Positions 33,061 through 45,239 of a stretch of 64,000 bases of DNA are shown here, one piece after another. The stretch is from assembly GCA_032622095.1 (NCBI GenBank), contig CP136066.1:90727319-90791318 (forward strand). The letters run 5' to 3'. Under the pieces are notes generated by a model. That model searched no databases, was not told the origin of the DNA, and saw nothing but the letters and a program-made list of their open reading frames with translations. Position numbers and translations under genes: made by a program. Numbering within the stretch: position 1 is the stretch's first letter; each line of letters opens with the position of its first letter. This stretch comes from Siphonodentalium dalli (lineage: Eukaryota; Mollusca; Scaphopoda; Gadilida; Siphonodentaliidae).

Positions 33061-34019
33061 CCCGTAACACGGAAAGCCCTGGGTAAAAACATTTTTAAGC
33101 AGTATATTCGAGTCCTAATCTCTAGTCCAATTCGGAATATGCAATAAAAAAATTAGAGCTCTGTAAAAAAAAAACCTTGGTTTATTCATCCTGGTGTATA
33201 GTGTGCCCCTATTTATGGGCGGTAACTCCTCAGGAAAAGCGCGGACACAAGTTTTGATGCCCGTGGGCATATCGAGGTGTGCATACAGTCCAATTTTCGA
33301 TGCTCTGCTCCTTATAATTTCCGAGATAATAAAATCACATTTTTGTATATAAAGGGAGATAACTCCGTGGGATAAATGCGGACAATATTCGTTATAAGCC
33401 AAAGGCATAAAACTCATTTACCCCAATATACTTACCAATCTTGAGTTTTCTAATCCTAATACTTTCAGATATTAGGGCGTTGAAAAATACTGTAGTATAA
33501 TAATAATAATAATGAAAAATAATCGAAAAAGGGCAATAACTCTGTTAAAAGATATTGCACCAACATGCGGATACCTTTATTTTTAGTAGACCTTGAATGC
33601 CTACAATCGCTAGAGATTTCACGTTCCTACTGCCATTAGTTTCTGAGTATTTCCAAATAAACGGAAAACGGCACGAGTACAAAAACAATATACTTCCTTG
33701 GTTACACCATGGAAGTATAATAATAGGGAAAATCATGAGTGGAAAGAATCGCAGTTTAGGGACGGAAAATATGAAGTATGGTGAGTATATGTTGTCCTAA
33801 CATGTGTAGGTTGATCTCAAGTGTGTGGACGTGACCCCACCCCTGCCTCGAAATTGGGTGACGGGATTGGGAAAACATCAACCCTGGCATAAAATGCGAA
33901 GTTTGAGGGCCCGTAACTCCCTTAGTTTCCAACAGTTTTGCGATCTGCCGCTAACATAGATTGCATAGTATAAATTTCATCTGATTTGGAGACGGATAAC
34001 ACTTTGATTATTGGAAAGC

Positions 34020-34930
34020 ATATGGGCCCAAATTCAAAATTGGACGGCCAAAATCTCCGCCATTTCCCAACGTATTTACGATCTGTTTTCAGCTTCGAGA
34101 TCGGCTGATGTTGCAGATGTTATATTCTAAGTTTCATCTGATTCGGAAAATAATTAAAAATTAGTACCACTGACCACCCCTCCCCAGACCCACAATACCG
34201 AACCGACACTGGCAAAATTTGGCCCACCGCGTGCCGTCTTCAGTCCGTACGCATTTTCGTATCAGATGACATCCTATGTTCGATATCTTCGGAGGAGATG
34301 TGTTATCAAGCACATGGGCCCAAAATTGCAAAGTTTGAGGGCCCGCGATTCTTTTAGTTTTCGAAATTCTTCAAGTTTCTAGATCGGCTGATGTTGCAGA
34401 TGTTATATTCCAAGTTTCATCTGATTCCGAGAAGAATTAAAAATTGGTACCACGGACCACCCCTCCCCAGACCCACAATACTGAACCGACACTGGCAAAA
34501 TTTGGCCCACCGCGTGCCCTCATCAGTCCGTACGTATTTTCGTATCAGATGACATCCTATGTTCGATATCTTCGGAGGAGATGTGTTATCAAGCGCATGG
34601 GCCCAAAATTGCAAAGTTTGAGGGCCCGCAATTCTTTCAGTTTTCGATGGATTTTCGAAATTCTTTCAGTTTCTAGATCGGCTGATGTTGCAGATGTTAT
34701 ATTCCAAGTTTCATCTGATTCGGAAAAGAATTAAAAATTGGTACCACGGACCACCCCTCCCCATACCCACAATAAAGAACAGACACTGGCAAAATTTGGC
34801 CCACCGCGTGCCCTCTTTCGTCCGCGCACGTTGGCGTATCAGATGACATCCAAACTTCGACATCTTCGGAGGAGATGTGTTATCAAGCACATGGGCCCAA
34901 ATTTCAAACTTTGAGGGCCTGTAACTCTTG
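34020..34930. repeat. About 290-bp subrepeats in unit A (about 3 copies)
   Basis: TCGGCTGATGTTGCAGATG recurs at about 34103, 34387 and 34678. Each unit carries ACCACGGACCACCCCTCCCC or a variant and TTCGGAGGAGATGTGTTATC. Confidence 0.92.
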
Positions 34931-36003
34931 CATTTCTTCTCGGATTTCCAAAATCCTTTCCGGTGTGGGTTTGTTTTCGTGCAGGGAATCCACATACTTA
35001 AATAGATGAATGTCGATCAAAATTTTTGTTTTCGAAAATTTTGCCCCCATCCCAGCATCAAAATATATGGCCGACCCTGTCCAATTTTGTTTCTCGGACT
35101 AAACTGACAACGATCAACACGACTGTGAAAACTAAATTCAGTTATCTGGAATGCTACGAGAGTACAGCATAGTAAATCAAATAGAGGTTTGCCTATTTAT
35201 GGGCGGTAACTCCTCAGGAAAAGCGCGGACACAAGTTTTGATGCCCGTGGGCATATCGAGTTGTGCATACAGTCCAATTTTCGATGCTCTGCTCCTTATA
35301 ATTTCCGAGATAATAAAATCACATTTTTGTATATAAAGGGAGATAACTCCGTGGGATAAATGCGGACAATATTCGTTATAAGCCAAAGGCATAAAACTCA
35401 TTTACCCCAATATACTTACCAATCTTGAGTTTTCTAATCCTAATACTTTCAGATATTAGGGCGTTGAAAAATACTGTAGTATAATAATAATAATAATGAA
35501 AAATAATCGAAAAAGGGCAATAACTCTGTTAAAAGATATTGGACCAACATGCGGATACCTTTATTTTTAGTAGACCTTGAATGCCTACAATCGCTAGAGA
35601 TTTCACGTTCCTACTGCCATTAGTTTCTGAGTATTTCCAAATAAACGGAAAACGGCACGAGTACAAAAACAATATACTTCCTTGGTTACACCATGGAAGT
35701 ATAATAATAGGGAAAATCATGAGTGGAAAGAATCGCAGTTTAGGGACGGAAAATATGAAGTATGGTGAGTATATGTTGTCCTAACATGTGTAGGTTGATC
35801 TCAAGTGTGTGGACGTGACCCCACCCCTGCCTCGAAATTGGGTGACGGGATTGGGAAAACATCAACCCTGGCATAAAATGCGAAGTTTGAGGGCCCGTAA
35901 CTCCCTTAGTTTCCAACAGTTTTGCGATCTGCCGCTAACATAGATTGCATAGTATAAATTTCATCTGATTTGGAGACGGATAACACTTTGATTATTGGAA
36001 AGC

Positions 36004-37200
36004 ATATGGGCCCAAATTCAAAATTGGACGGCCAAAATCTCCGCCATTTCCCAACGTATTTACGATCTGTTTTCAGCTTCGAGATCGGCTGATGTTGCAG
36101 ATGTTATATTCTAAGTTTCATCTGATTCGGAAAATAATTAAAAATTAGTACCACTGACCACCCCTCCCCAGACCCACAATACCGAACCGACACTGGCAAA
36201 ATTTGGCCCACCGCGTGCCGTCTTCAGTCCGTACGCATTTTCGTATCAGATGACATCCTATGTTCGATATCTTCGGAGGAGATGTGTTATCAAGCACATG
36301 GGCCCAAAATTGCAAAGTTTGAGGGCCCGCGATTCTTTTAGTTTTCGAAATTCTTCAAGTTTCTAGATCGGCTGATGTTGCAGATGTTATATTCCAAGTT
36401 TCATCTGATTCCGAGAATAATTAAAAATTGGTACCACGGACCACCCCTCCCCAGACCCACAATAATGAACCGACACTGGCAAAATTTGGCCAGCCGCGTG
36501 CCCTCTTCAGTCTGCACACATTGGCGTATCAGATGACATCCTATGTTCGATATCTTCGGAGGAGATGTGTTATCAAGCACATGGGCCCAAAATTGCAAAG
36601 TTTGAGGGCCCGCAATTTTTTCATTTTTCGATGGATTTTCGAAACGTTTTCAGTTTCTAGATCGGCTGATGTTGCAGATGTTATATTCCAAGTTTCATCT
36701 GATTCCGAGAAGAATTAAAAATTGGTACCACGGACCACCCCTCCCCAGACCCACAATACTGAACCGACACAGGCAAAATTTGGCCCACCGCGTGCCCTCT
36801 TCAGTCCGTACGTATTTTCTTATCAGATGACATCCTATGTTCGATATCTTCGGAGGAGATGTGTTATCAAGCGCATGGGCCCAAAATTGCAAAGTTTGAG
36901 GGCCCGCAATTCTTTCAGTTTTCGATGGATTTTCGAAATTCTGTTAGTTTCTAGATCGGCTGATGTTGCAGATGTTATATTCCAAGTTTCATCTGATTCG
37001 GAGAAGAATTAAAAATTGGTACCACGGACCACCCCTCCCCATACCCACAATAAAGAACAGACACTGGCAAAATTTGGCCCACCGCGTACCCTCTTTCGTC
37101 CGCACACGTTGGCGTATCAGATGACATCCAAACTTCGACATCTTCGGAGGAGATGTGTTATCAAGCACATGGGCCCAAATTTCAAACTTTGAGGGCCCGT
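36004..37200. repeat. About 290-bp subrepeats in unit B (about 4 copies)
   Basis: Same subrepeat as in unit A with one extra copy (period 294 bp between 36428 and 36722). The extra copy explains the length difference between units A and B. Confidence 0.92.
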
Positions 37201-37983
37201 AACTCTTGCATTTCTTCTCGGATTTCCAAAATCCTTTCCGGTGTGGGTTTGTTTTCGTGCAGGGAATCCACATACTTAAATAGATGAATGTCGATCAAAA
37301 TTTTTGTTTTCGAAAATTTTGCCCCCATCCCAGCATCAAAATATATGGCCGACCCTGTCCAATTTTGTTTCTCGGACTAAACTGACAACGATCAACACGA
37401 CTGTGAAAAATAAATTCAGTTATCTGGAATGCTACGAGAGTACAGCATAGTAAATCAAATAGAGGTTTGCCTATTTATGGGCGGTAACTCCTCAGGAAAA
37501 GCGCGGACACAAGTTTTGATGCCCGTGGGCATATCGAGGTGTGCATACAGTCCAATTTTCGATGCTCTGCTCCTTATAATTTCCGAGATAATAAAATCAC
37601 ATTTTTGTATATAAAGGGAGATAACTCCGTGGGATAAATGCGGACAATATTCGTTATAAGCCAAAGGCATAAAACTCATTTACCCCAATATACTTACCAA
37701 TCTTGAGTTTTCTAATCCTAATACTTTCAGATATTAGGGCGTTGAAAAATACTGTAGTATAATAATAATAATAATGAAAAATAATCGAAAAGGGCAATAA
37801 CTCTGTTAAAAGATATTGGACCAACATGCGGATACCTTTATTTTTAGTAGACCTTGAATGCCTACAATCGCTAGAGATTTCACGTTCCTACTGCCATTAG
37901 TTTCTGAGTATTTCCAAATAAACGGAAAACGGCACGAGTACAAAAACAATATACTTCCTTGGTTACACCATGGAAGTATAATA

Positions 37984-38023
37984 AATAGTAATTGAGGGGC
38001 GCTTGGTCGGATTATGCATCTTT
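37984..38023. mobile_element. Orphan right end of a family A-related MITE
   Basis: The sequence reads, on the minus strand, TTAAAGATGCATAATCCG then GCGCCCCTCAATTACTAT, the same terminus as the element at 49075. It abuts the truncated unit C exactly, so the array may have been captured in, or broken by, such an element. Confidence 0.75.
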
Positions 38024-38569
38024 AATTCTTCGGGGCTATCATTTTATCACAAACTGATTCAAAATACAAAACAAAATATTTCTTACATAAACGCTTCATA
38101 TATAGGTTAAATAATATAGTATTACTCTTCAATTTGATATATCCAGAGTAGAAATTTGTTCAGAAGAACTCCGGCTATGGGCGCAGTTCTGGCGCAGTTC
38201 TGGCGCAGACCAGCTGTTATTTTTTACTCGTTCGACATGATGTCCGCTCCAGCTCCAACGAGAACTCTGTTTTATACAGACTTTCGCATCAAAGACACTC
38301 AACGGTACGTATCATATAAATATTATACATCATTAGAAGCGGATTTCTTTACTGACCCACCCGAACCAACCAGCTGGAGACTACATGGCTTAGGTGATTT
38401 TTGTGAGCCGATTTAGTGATATCTTTGAATTCATTCAGCTCGGAAACAACGCAAATCGAAATCGGTTCATAAAAAGTCATGGAGTCAGTGACGAGGACAA
38501 GCTGTCCGCGCAGGCAATCCCATAATTCCACTGCTGCACAGTGCTGTTCACCAAAAATCTATGACATCG
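38024..38569. other. Non-coding, no recognised feature
   Basis: A frame of 86 codons at 38156-38416 has no motif I recognise. Nothing else was identified. Confidence 0.4.
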
Positions 38570-39046
38570 TTAAAGGTACTCAACCCGATAAAACTCCTCT
38601 CAATTACTATTTCAATGGCTTCGGGGGTCAAAAATATTTGATTCGAGTCGAGGAAGTCACCCATCAAAGCTCAGATTTGTTAGATATCGATTTTAGAAAT
38701 CTATTATTTTTCATTATCGGGAATACTATCTGGCCCAGTACTCAATCAAAATTGCGTTAAAATTACCACTTGATTTTAGAGTTATTCATCCTTGTCTGTT
38801 TGAATAGATTTGGAGTACACATCCAGAGCAGATTACGGCAGTTATTGGTACTCATCTCGAGAACATAACAAATTTGAAAAATCAATATCTAATAACTCTG
38901 AGCTTTGTTTGATGGGTTCATCGACTCGAATCAAATATTTTTTACCCCCAAAGCCAAAGAAATAGTAATATAGGACCCTCTGATCGGATTGTTGTTGTTG
39001 GAATCTGTTGAGATGGGGACCCTCTTTACGGGTTGAGTACCTTTAA
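38570..39046. mobile_element. MITE family A, copy 3
   Basis: TTAA 38570-38573 and 39043-39046, termini GGTACTCAACCCG, intact internal blocks. It shares the CCCG end variant with the copy at 55852. Confidence 0.92.
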
Positions 39047-39547
39047 TTTGTTTAAAATCGAATCCGGAAAAAAAATTGTTTTATCAAATAAGTTACCAAA
39101 ATCGTTTTGAATACCCAGAAGTTTGATCTAATTTAATTTGTCGTTAAATTATAAGGCATCGTGGTATGCATGGTCTTATTGTATGGCTCTGTCCTAAATT
39201 TCGAAAAAATATCATACCGCATTACCTGGTACTCAAAAGATATTGGTAACCTCATTTGCATGCAATTTTATCACCGAATCACTGCTAAAAATTGTTTGTT
39301 AGTCGACGTTTTCCGATGAGGGTGTTTTCATGAGAGATATATGCGAAGGATCAAGCTGTTTGTGGGGAATACATCAGGGAATCTAATATTGATTTTTTTC
39401 CGATTTCGTGATTTTTGTCACATAACATAACGATATTCTTCTCACAATGCAGCCATAAGATTATCCATTCGCATCAAAACACGATCCCTTTGTTTCCACG
39501 CTCACATCATTTATCACATATGGGCCGTTTCTACAACAATGTCGAGC
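39047..39547. other. Non-coding, no recognised feature
   Basis: AT-rich, no coding motif, no shared repeat recognised. Confidence 0.4.
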
Positions 39548-39707
39548 TACAGTAATGCCCTAAGTAATCGACCTCTTAACCACAACAGAATTATGGGTAA
39601 CTTTTCAGGATTTAGTCGGAAATATGGCCATATTTCCGACTAAATCCTGAAAACTTACCCATAATTCTGCTGTGGTTAAGAGGTCGATTGCTTAGGGCAT
39701 TACTGTA
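39548..39707. repeat. 160-bp spacerless palindrome
   Basis: Left arm 39548-39627 and right arm 39628-39707 meet at TATGG|CCATA with no spacer and match at nearly all of the 80 positions (for example TACAGTAATGCCCTAAG against CTTAGGGCATTACTGTA). It looks like a young foldback insertion. Confidence 0.95.
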
Positions 39708-40307
39708 TATCGCCGAGTTATTCTTTATCCAACCAATAAAGAAAACGAGGAATGCAAAATGAATTTCGCAAACTTGAGATTTGAGTCTGGTCCAAGGAGG
39801 TACTTGGAAACTCTTACCCCACCACCCCGAAACCAAAAACATCGCTACTATACTAAGACCTTATGGTATACAGGTTGGTGTGACCCCGTTGTATGGCCCG
39901 TCAACCAAGTGGTGTAATTATGCTATGTCTTCGTCAATAGCTCTGCACATGTGAGGTATGGATATGATTCCGAGGTTTAGCATAGCTTGGGTTGTCCACT
40001 GGGTTGCCTGCCACCTGCGACGGAATCCATGACAGCAAATAATCGGTCCGGTCACTCAACCCAGGGTGGTCGACCATCAGGCAGGGTGTCCCGCGGTATA
40101 CCTTTCTGATTAACAGATTCAGATGCAGATTCAGATTCATTTTATTCTGTTCATCGATATGAGGATATATACAGAAACGTTACAGAAAAGGGTATTACAG
40201 ATATTATTACATCAAGATATTCAAATATGGCATATAATAACAATAAATTTCACATGAGGAATAAATGAGTGCATTATTATATATTTGGTAAGTTCATGGA
40301 ATATCAG
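39708..40307. other. Non-coding
   Basis: The frame at 39934-40140 lacks a recognisable domain. A short AGATTCAGATGCAGATTCAG repeat lies near 40115. Confidence 0.4.
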
Positions 40308-41656
40308 TGTTTTAGCCAGGGGGGGGGTCTGGAAAAAAATTGCACATATAGGGCCCAAAAAGTTTTTTTCCAACCTCGAGGGACCCACCACCCCATTTTT
40401 GCTAAAAAAAATATTTTTTTCCTCCAAAATTTTGGGGACCCACCCCCCGTTTCCTATGTTTTTATCAAAATTTCAGAGGTTTTTTTTAGCCGTTCTTCAA
40501 TAACTGTGTTAACTGCCTTACTAATTGGTAAACACAGATCAGAAAAACGAAAAATATACTGTATTTCCATGTATTTCCTGGTGTTTTCAGTATTTAACAA
40601 CAATATTAATTAAGCATTGTGTAGGTACACTATATGTCACAAATTGCCCTAGACCCCATTATAGCCTTAATATATCGAGTGTGTTGTGTCTGACAGAGAA
40701 CACTGGCCAGTGTAAATAGTGGTAAACAGGTCAGGGGTTCCACAATTATATGTGCATGATCAAAGAACTCTTTAATCTTATCCAACGGGATTGGGTGGGG
40801 AGGGGAATTGTTTTTTGGTTATGTATACACATAGATTAGATATATGGTTATAATACTGCCCGATATTAGTCGGCGGGTATATAGTTGACGTCTCGAGCCG
40901 TCTGTCCGTACAAACATTTTGAATTTTAACTCAAGTGTCAGTTCATGTACCTTTATAGTATTTAAGTTTCGTCTTATTGAGCAGTAAAGCTCCCAGATGA
41001 AGTTCGGAAATTCAATGAGAATAACGTCGCCTTCATTTGGGATTGTCTGAGCAGTAAACAGTAATGTCATTCATCATAACCAATTCAGTTTTATTTGGAT
41101 AATTGTTGCAAATTAACATTACTTGCAATCATTCAAGATGAGAAATAACCAGAAGGAATGAATTTGATTACATGCCAGAACAAGACAGTATTTCAGACAT
41201 TAGAAATTTATGAGATACCCTTTTCAATTTCATGTTATGCAACAATCAGGTTAATGATATCTACTAGTAGTCATCATTGAGTATTCACCATGTAGTATCC
41301 AATTTGTGATAAGAGTTTTTTGGTTTTATTACTTTTATTCAGATAATACAACTGGGTAATATATTAATTTTTTTACGTTAATACGGTGGTCCACTGTGAA
41401 GTGGTCCGGGATACTGTGAAATCCAGAATGTTGCTAAATCTGAGGCTAAAGAGTCACTTTAGCTGCCTATATAGCCCTATACCAACAAGCATGGTACTAA
41501 CATGCTTACAAACAACATTACATGGTCAGTACTTGTAAATTGAAAAAAAACATTTTGGAAAAAATTTACAAGCACCATTTTTTCCGCCTCTGGACCACCC
41601 ACCCACCCCGCCCCTATATACGGATTTTTTTTGCAGACCCCCCCCCCTGTTTTAGC
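40308..41656. mobile_element. Candidate DNA element with G-run inverted ends
   Basis: The left end TTTTAGCCAGGGGGGGGGTCTG (about 40310-40331) and the right end, read on the minus strand from about 41657, share the TTTTAGCCA(G)n order in inverted orientation, followed on both sides by A-runs and an ATATAGGG block. The interior is non-coding. A similar arrangement is at 47656-48202. Confidence 0.45.
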
Positions 41657-42250
41657 CAGTAATCTGATAGCACCAATAGCACCAATAGCACCGGTGATCC
41701 AAATTACCTGCTGGTGGTCGACCCACAACAAGAGCTTAATCTGGCATGCTAACCCGGTATCAGTAACGCCAATTGGTCTGAAATTCTTCTACTACAATCG
41801 TCGACAGTCAAAATAAAGTGGGAAGCCATCAGCGTGTTCACTATGTGATGTCACTGTTAGGGCGCCAAACGTCACCTCCTCTGGTACGCCAACTATCTTG
41901 GGACCCATTGGTCATCCAACCAACAAAGCAGTAGTGGACAGCCAGCCACCTCTTCATTCACAATGCCAAAGGCTCGATCCAGACCTAATTTACTGGACTC
42001 GTTTATAAATTCTGGTATAAACTGGGGACTCGTTGTAGATCCTCTATATTTTATCCCCACTACAATATACACCAGACTTGGGGTGAAAATGCGCCATATC
42101 CGTTCAAATGGTAAACACACGTTTCTATTAAATTGAGAAACCAAACTCCAACCACATACGATAAAATAACTAAACGGTTGTATTCAAAAGTGTAACGCAT
42201 GTATAATTCCACGATATGCTTATGCCCATGTTATGTACAAAGAGTCGATA
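41657..42250. repeat. Non-coding, with one terminus like the 47.0-47.3 kb inverted repeat
   Basis: 41985-42060 (TTACTGGACTCG, GGGACTCGTTGTAGATCC) matches the right arm of the inverted repeat at 47265-47345. The remainder has no recognised feature. Confidence 0.55.
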
Positions 42251-42251
42251 C

Positions 42252-43026
42252 AGGGACGTGGCGAGAGGGGGTTGGGGTGTCTCACCACAACTTTTGTCAA
42301 AACGTTCAACAGTTGGAAATTCCATAAACCTGACTCGGACACAACATTAGTTGGAAATTTCACACCAACGATGTTGAAATTATTCTCGTAGTTTTATTTT
42401 CTAAAAATATATTAATGGGGAGTTTGTTGTTTTAGACCAACATTTGCATATTTTCCTACTTTTGGTAAAAATAATTCGGACTGCACTGGCCATCAGTCAA
42501 CCTTAGGTTGGAAATATCCAACAAATGGAAAGCTTGAGGCCAGTCTAGATGCTAGGATTGATCTAATTTCATATTCAGATTTCAAAACGTTCTCACACAG
42601 ACCGTAGTATTGTCGACCAGGTGAGTCCTGGTCTTTCCCCAATGGCTGGTCAAAAAGTGATAATTAATTTAACAAAAACAGTTCGGGTGTGAATTTGCCT
42701 GGCGTTATATATACACCACAATATGTTATGATTTGACATTATCAGTTCAGATCTACACATTTTATCGTACTGATCGGCCCAGTGGAGACCCCCATGCTGC
42801 TGGTAACAAGACTACTTATCCATTTAGAACAGGCTACAATTCAGGCCTGTGAAGGAACAGTTGGGGAAAATCAAAGCCAAAACGGGGTGAATAAATAGAA
42901 TTACACACACGAGGGTGTGTGTGAGGGGGTGTGTGTGTGTGTGTGTGTGTTCGGTGTAGTTCAAGGGGTGTATAATTTGGAATTTGAAGATGGAAATCCC
43001 CTCCCAACACGGAGACCCTCTATATT
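42252..43026. repeat. CAGGGACGT-ended repeat family, copy 2
   Basis: Starts ACAGGGACGTGGCGAGAGGG and ends near GGAGACCCTCTATATT. 42297-42440 matches 24220-24350, and 42510-42660 (AGCTTGAGGCCAGTCTAGATG, TCCTGGTCTTTCCCC) matches 50265-50400 and 50505-50600. It contains a (GT)n tract. Confidence 0.65.
42905..42950. repeat. (AC)n/(GT)n microsatellite
   Basis: Imperfect AC then GT dinucleotide runs, read directly. Confidence 0.9.
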
Positions 43027-43500
43027 ATAATCACATCATCATCGTCACCATTTTCATCATCATCACCATCACCATCTTCATCATCAGCATCATCAGCATC
43101 ATCGTCATTCTTCTCAGTCCCTCTTCTTCGCATCATTCATTTATCATCAACATCATCATCATCGTCGTCGCCACCATCGTCATGTCCTGATCATCATCGT
43201 CAACATCATCGTCGTCGCCACCATCGCCGTCGCCGGGTATCATCATCTTCGTCCTCTTCCTCGTACAAACATCACCATCATCGCCGTTATCATCATCATC
43301 GCCACCGTCATCGCCTGTCGTCGTCGATCTCGTAATCGTCATCAGCATAACATTCATCATCGTCGTCGCGCGTCCTCGTGCGGGATCACCATCGTATTCG
43401 TCGTCATAGCATAATAATCATCACCACATGATGATGATGGCAATGATGATAACGATCATCATCATACTCATCGTCATCATCATAACGATCAACATCACCA
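43027..43500. repeat. (ATC)n/(CGT)n imperfect trinucleotide repeat
   Basis: About 470 bp of CAT/ATC/CGT triplets with interruptions, opening long low-complexity Asp- or Ile-rich frames in several phases. These frames are not genes. Confidence 0.95.
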
Positions 43501-43831
43501 AGTATTCTTAATGATCTGATTAAGAATTTGAAATAAAAGCACATAATCTATACGCAACACAGCCAACTCTGGCATGTTCAATATATTATTCATAACCATT
43601 GTCTTCGATCGATACAAATACATCCTTAGCAAATAACCTATTCGTAACTCGCTAAAATTCTTGCATTCAAGCAAACAATGAAATTCATCGCCAACTTTGT
43701 TATTGTCACACTATGGTACATGTGTTATCGTCTTCAACATCGCTTGACAATCGGCTGGTTTCAATCTGCAAGTTAATTGCTTGTTCAAAATATATACATA
43801 AGGTAGTTCAATTTCTGTCGTCAATGATTTT
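43501..43831. other. Non-coding spacer
   Basis: No repeat or coding motif was recognised. Confidence 0.4.
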
Positions 43832-44066
43832 TTAACCCTTTGAGTGCCAGGGGCCGATCTCATCGGCCCTAAACCTACAAAATAAGTATGTTAAAGAATA
43901 TAAGAATAAATTATTAAAATTGTAAAAAAAATTTAAAAATAAATAAATAAATTGTTAGGCCAATGCATTCTCTTATATATGTGAGGCGACTCGCATATAT
44001 AAGAGAATGCATTGGCACAGGGTATATGGGTTGATACAAAAATCGATCTGGCACTCAAAGGGTTAA
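43832..44066. mobile_element. TTAA MITE (TTAACCCTTTGAGTGCCAG ends) with hairpin module
   Basis: TTAA 43832-43835 and 44063-44066; inverted ends CCCTTTGAGTGCCAG. It contains one shortened copy (56 bp, 43960-44015) of the palindromic module found in the 28-kb MITEs, with the same GGCACAGGGTA exit sequence. Confidence 0.9.
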
Positions 44067-44355
44067 GTATTCTTCGAAATTAATTTAAGATCATACTGTT
44101 TGAAGATTCGGTATAAAGTTTGGCTAAGTGAACGAACGGACGACAGAAAAAATATTTCCACATTTATCTGATAGGTTAGAATGATAGGGTCTTGTTATAT
44201 TTATGAATTGGACGACGGTTCCCAGGTTTTGAACGGGTGGAATAAGGCCTCTGCTAGCGTAGCCAGCGTATAGCTATTCGTGATATGGTCTAGGGAAATA
44301 CCAATATATTATTCGAATAACTGTCTTGGCAACTAGCAGACTGATGTAAATAACG
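44067..44355. other. Non-coding spacer
   Basis: No feature recognised. Confidence 0.4.
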
Positions 44356-44705
44356 CTGAAGGGGTCACTCTCACACAAACAGTGCTGAAGGGTACACAGG
44401 GAGTGAAAATGTGCTGAAGGGTACACAGGGAGTGAAAATGTGCTGAAGGGTACACAGGTTTTGAAATCTCGTTCTAATGACTTTTAGATTTCGTGTCTGC
44501 CATGATTTCTGTTCGAGAATAATTGTATATGTTCCAAGGAAAATTAAACTGAACTGAAAACGAACTGCTGATGATCGCCAGACTTTCAGAAACACAGTTA
44601 AAGTAACTGTATTAGTGCCCATCACAAACCCTGTGTACCCTTCAGCACATTTTCAAAACCTGTGTACCCTGCGGTACTTTTTTTTGGTGAGAGTGACCCC
44701 TTCAG
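44356..44705. mobile_element. MITE with CTGAAGGGGTCACTCTCAC ends and subterminal repeats
   Basis: Inverted termini CTGAAGGGGTCACTCTCAC at 44356 and 44705. Just inside the left end the unit GTGCTGAAGGGTACACAGG occurs three times, and it recurs inverted near 44630-44680. Such subterminal repeats usually bind the transposase. No clear target duplication. Confidence 0.85.
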
Positions 44706-44727
44706 GGTAAGTAACCCTTACTATACT

Positions 44728-44820
44728 AAATGGATTCCACCAATCAGTTAATAAGTTATACCTGTAGTATTCATCTAGATGGGTGTTCGGGACGAATAAG
44801 CAGACGACAGGTAATAGAAG
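44728..44820 (+). pseudogene. 5' fragment of the HEEADTR-type family
   Basis: Matches 885-985 at the 5' end of the pseudogene: GGATTCCACCAATCAGTTA-type leader, then ATTCATCTAGATGGGTGTTC and CGACAGGTAATA-type blocks. It starts right after the CTGAAGGGG MITE and is soon replaced by a hairpin at 44853-44907 (TTCAGATAATAAGTTCAACA and its complement). Confidence 0.75.
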
Positions 44821-45239
44821 TGCAGACTGAGTCCCATATATATGAAAAGAAATGTTCAGATAATAAGTTCAACAAACGACCTATATTTTGTTGAACTTAT
44901 TACCTGAACAGTGTCGATGGGAACTACTCATCAATGATGATTTAGACAATTTAGTAAAGAAAGGGTTGAAGATGCATTAAATTTTGAACCACCTCTGCTT
45001 CTATCGTTTTTCAACAATTAATTTTAGTAACGTTACACACAAATTCTAGCAATACAAATATGACTCAAATGCTAACAGAACTTACCAATTTGTAAAGCAG
45101 AAATGTTTCTATTCGCACATATTGAACAAAACACAAGAAATCGTAATCCATTCGCAATAAGTGACATCGTTAAACAGTCGACAAATGTTTCTGTCTAGTG
45201 TCTGAACAACTGAAGTTATCTGACATCAATATAGCCTCG

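Larger units (their letters stand above)
33209..37981. repeat. Recent tandem array of about 2-kb units
   Basis: Unit A 33209-35192 (1,984 bp), unit B 35193-37470 (2,278 bp) and partial unit C 37471-37981 start at the same CTATTTATGGGCGG. They are almost identical base for base (for example 33597-33800 and 35581-35784 encode the same 67-codon frame). Unit B is longer by exactly one 294-bp internal subrepeat. None of the open frames has a recognisable domain and their conservation reflects duplication only. The array ends directly at a MITE terminus (37984). Confidence 0.95.

Noticed and set aside
33115-37679. Repeated identical 60-96 codon frames in the 33-38 kb array
   Set aside because: Their conservation is due to very recent tandem duplication; there are no domains, and both strands are equally open.
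38156-38416. Host exon candidate
   Set aside because: No recognised domain, no convincing splice context, and it lies between two MITEs.
43133-43360. Asp/Met-rich open frames in the trinucleotide region
   Set aside because: They are a by-product of the (ATC)n/(CGT)n repeat, open in several phases on both strands.
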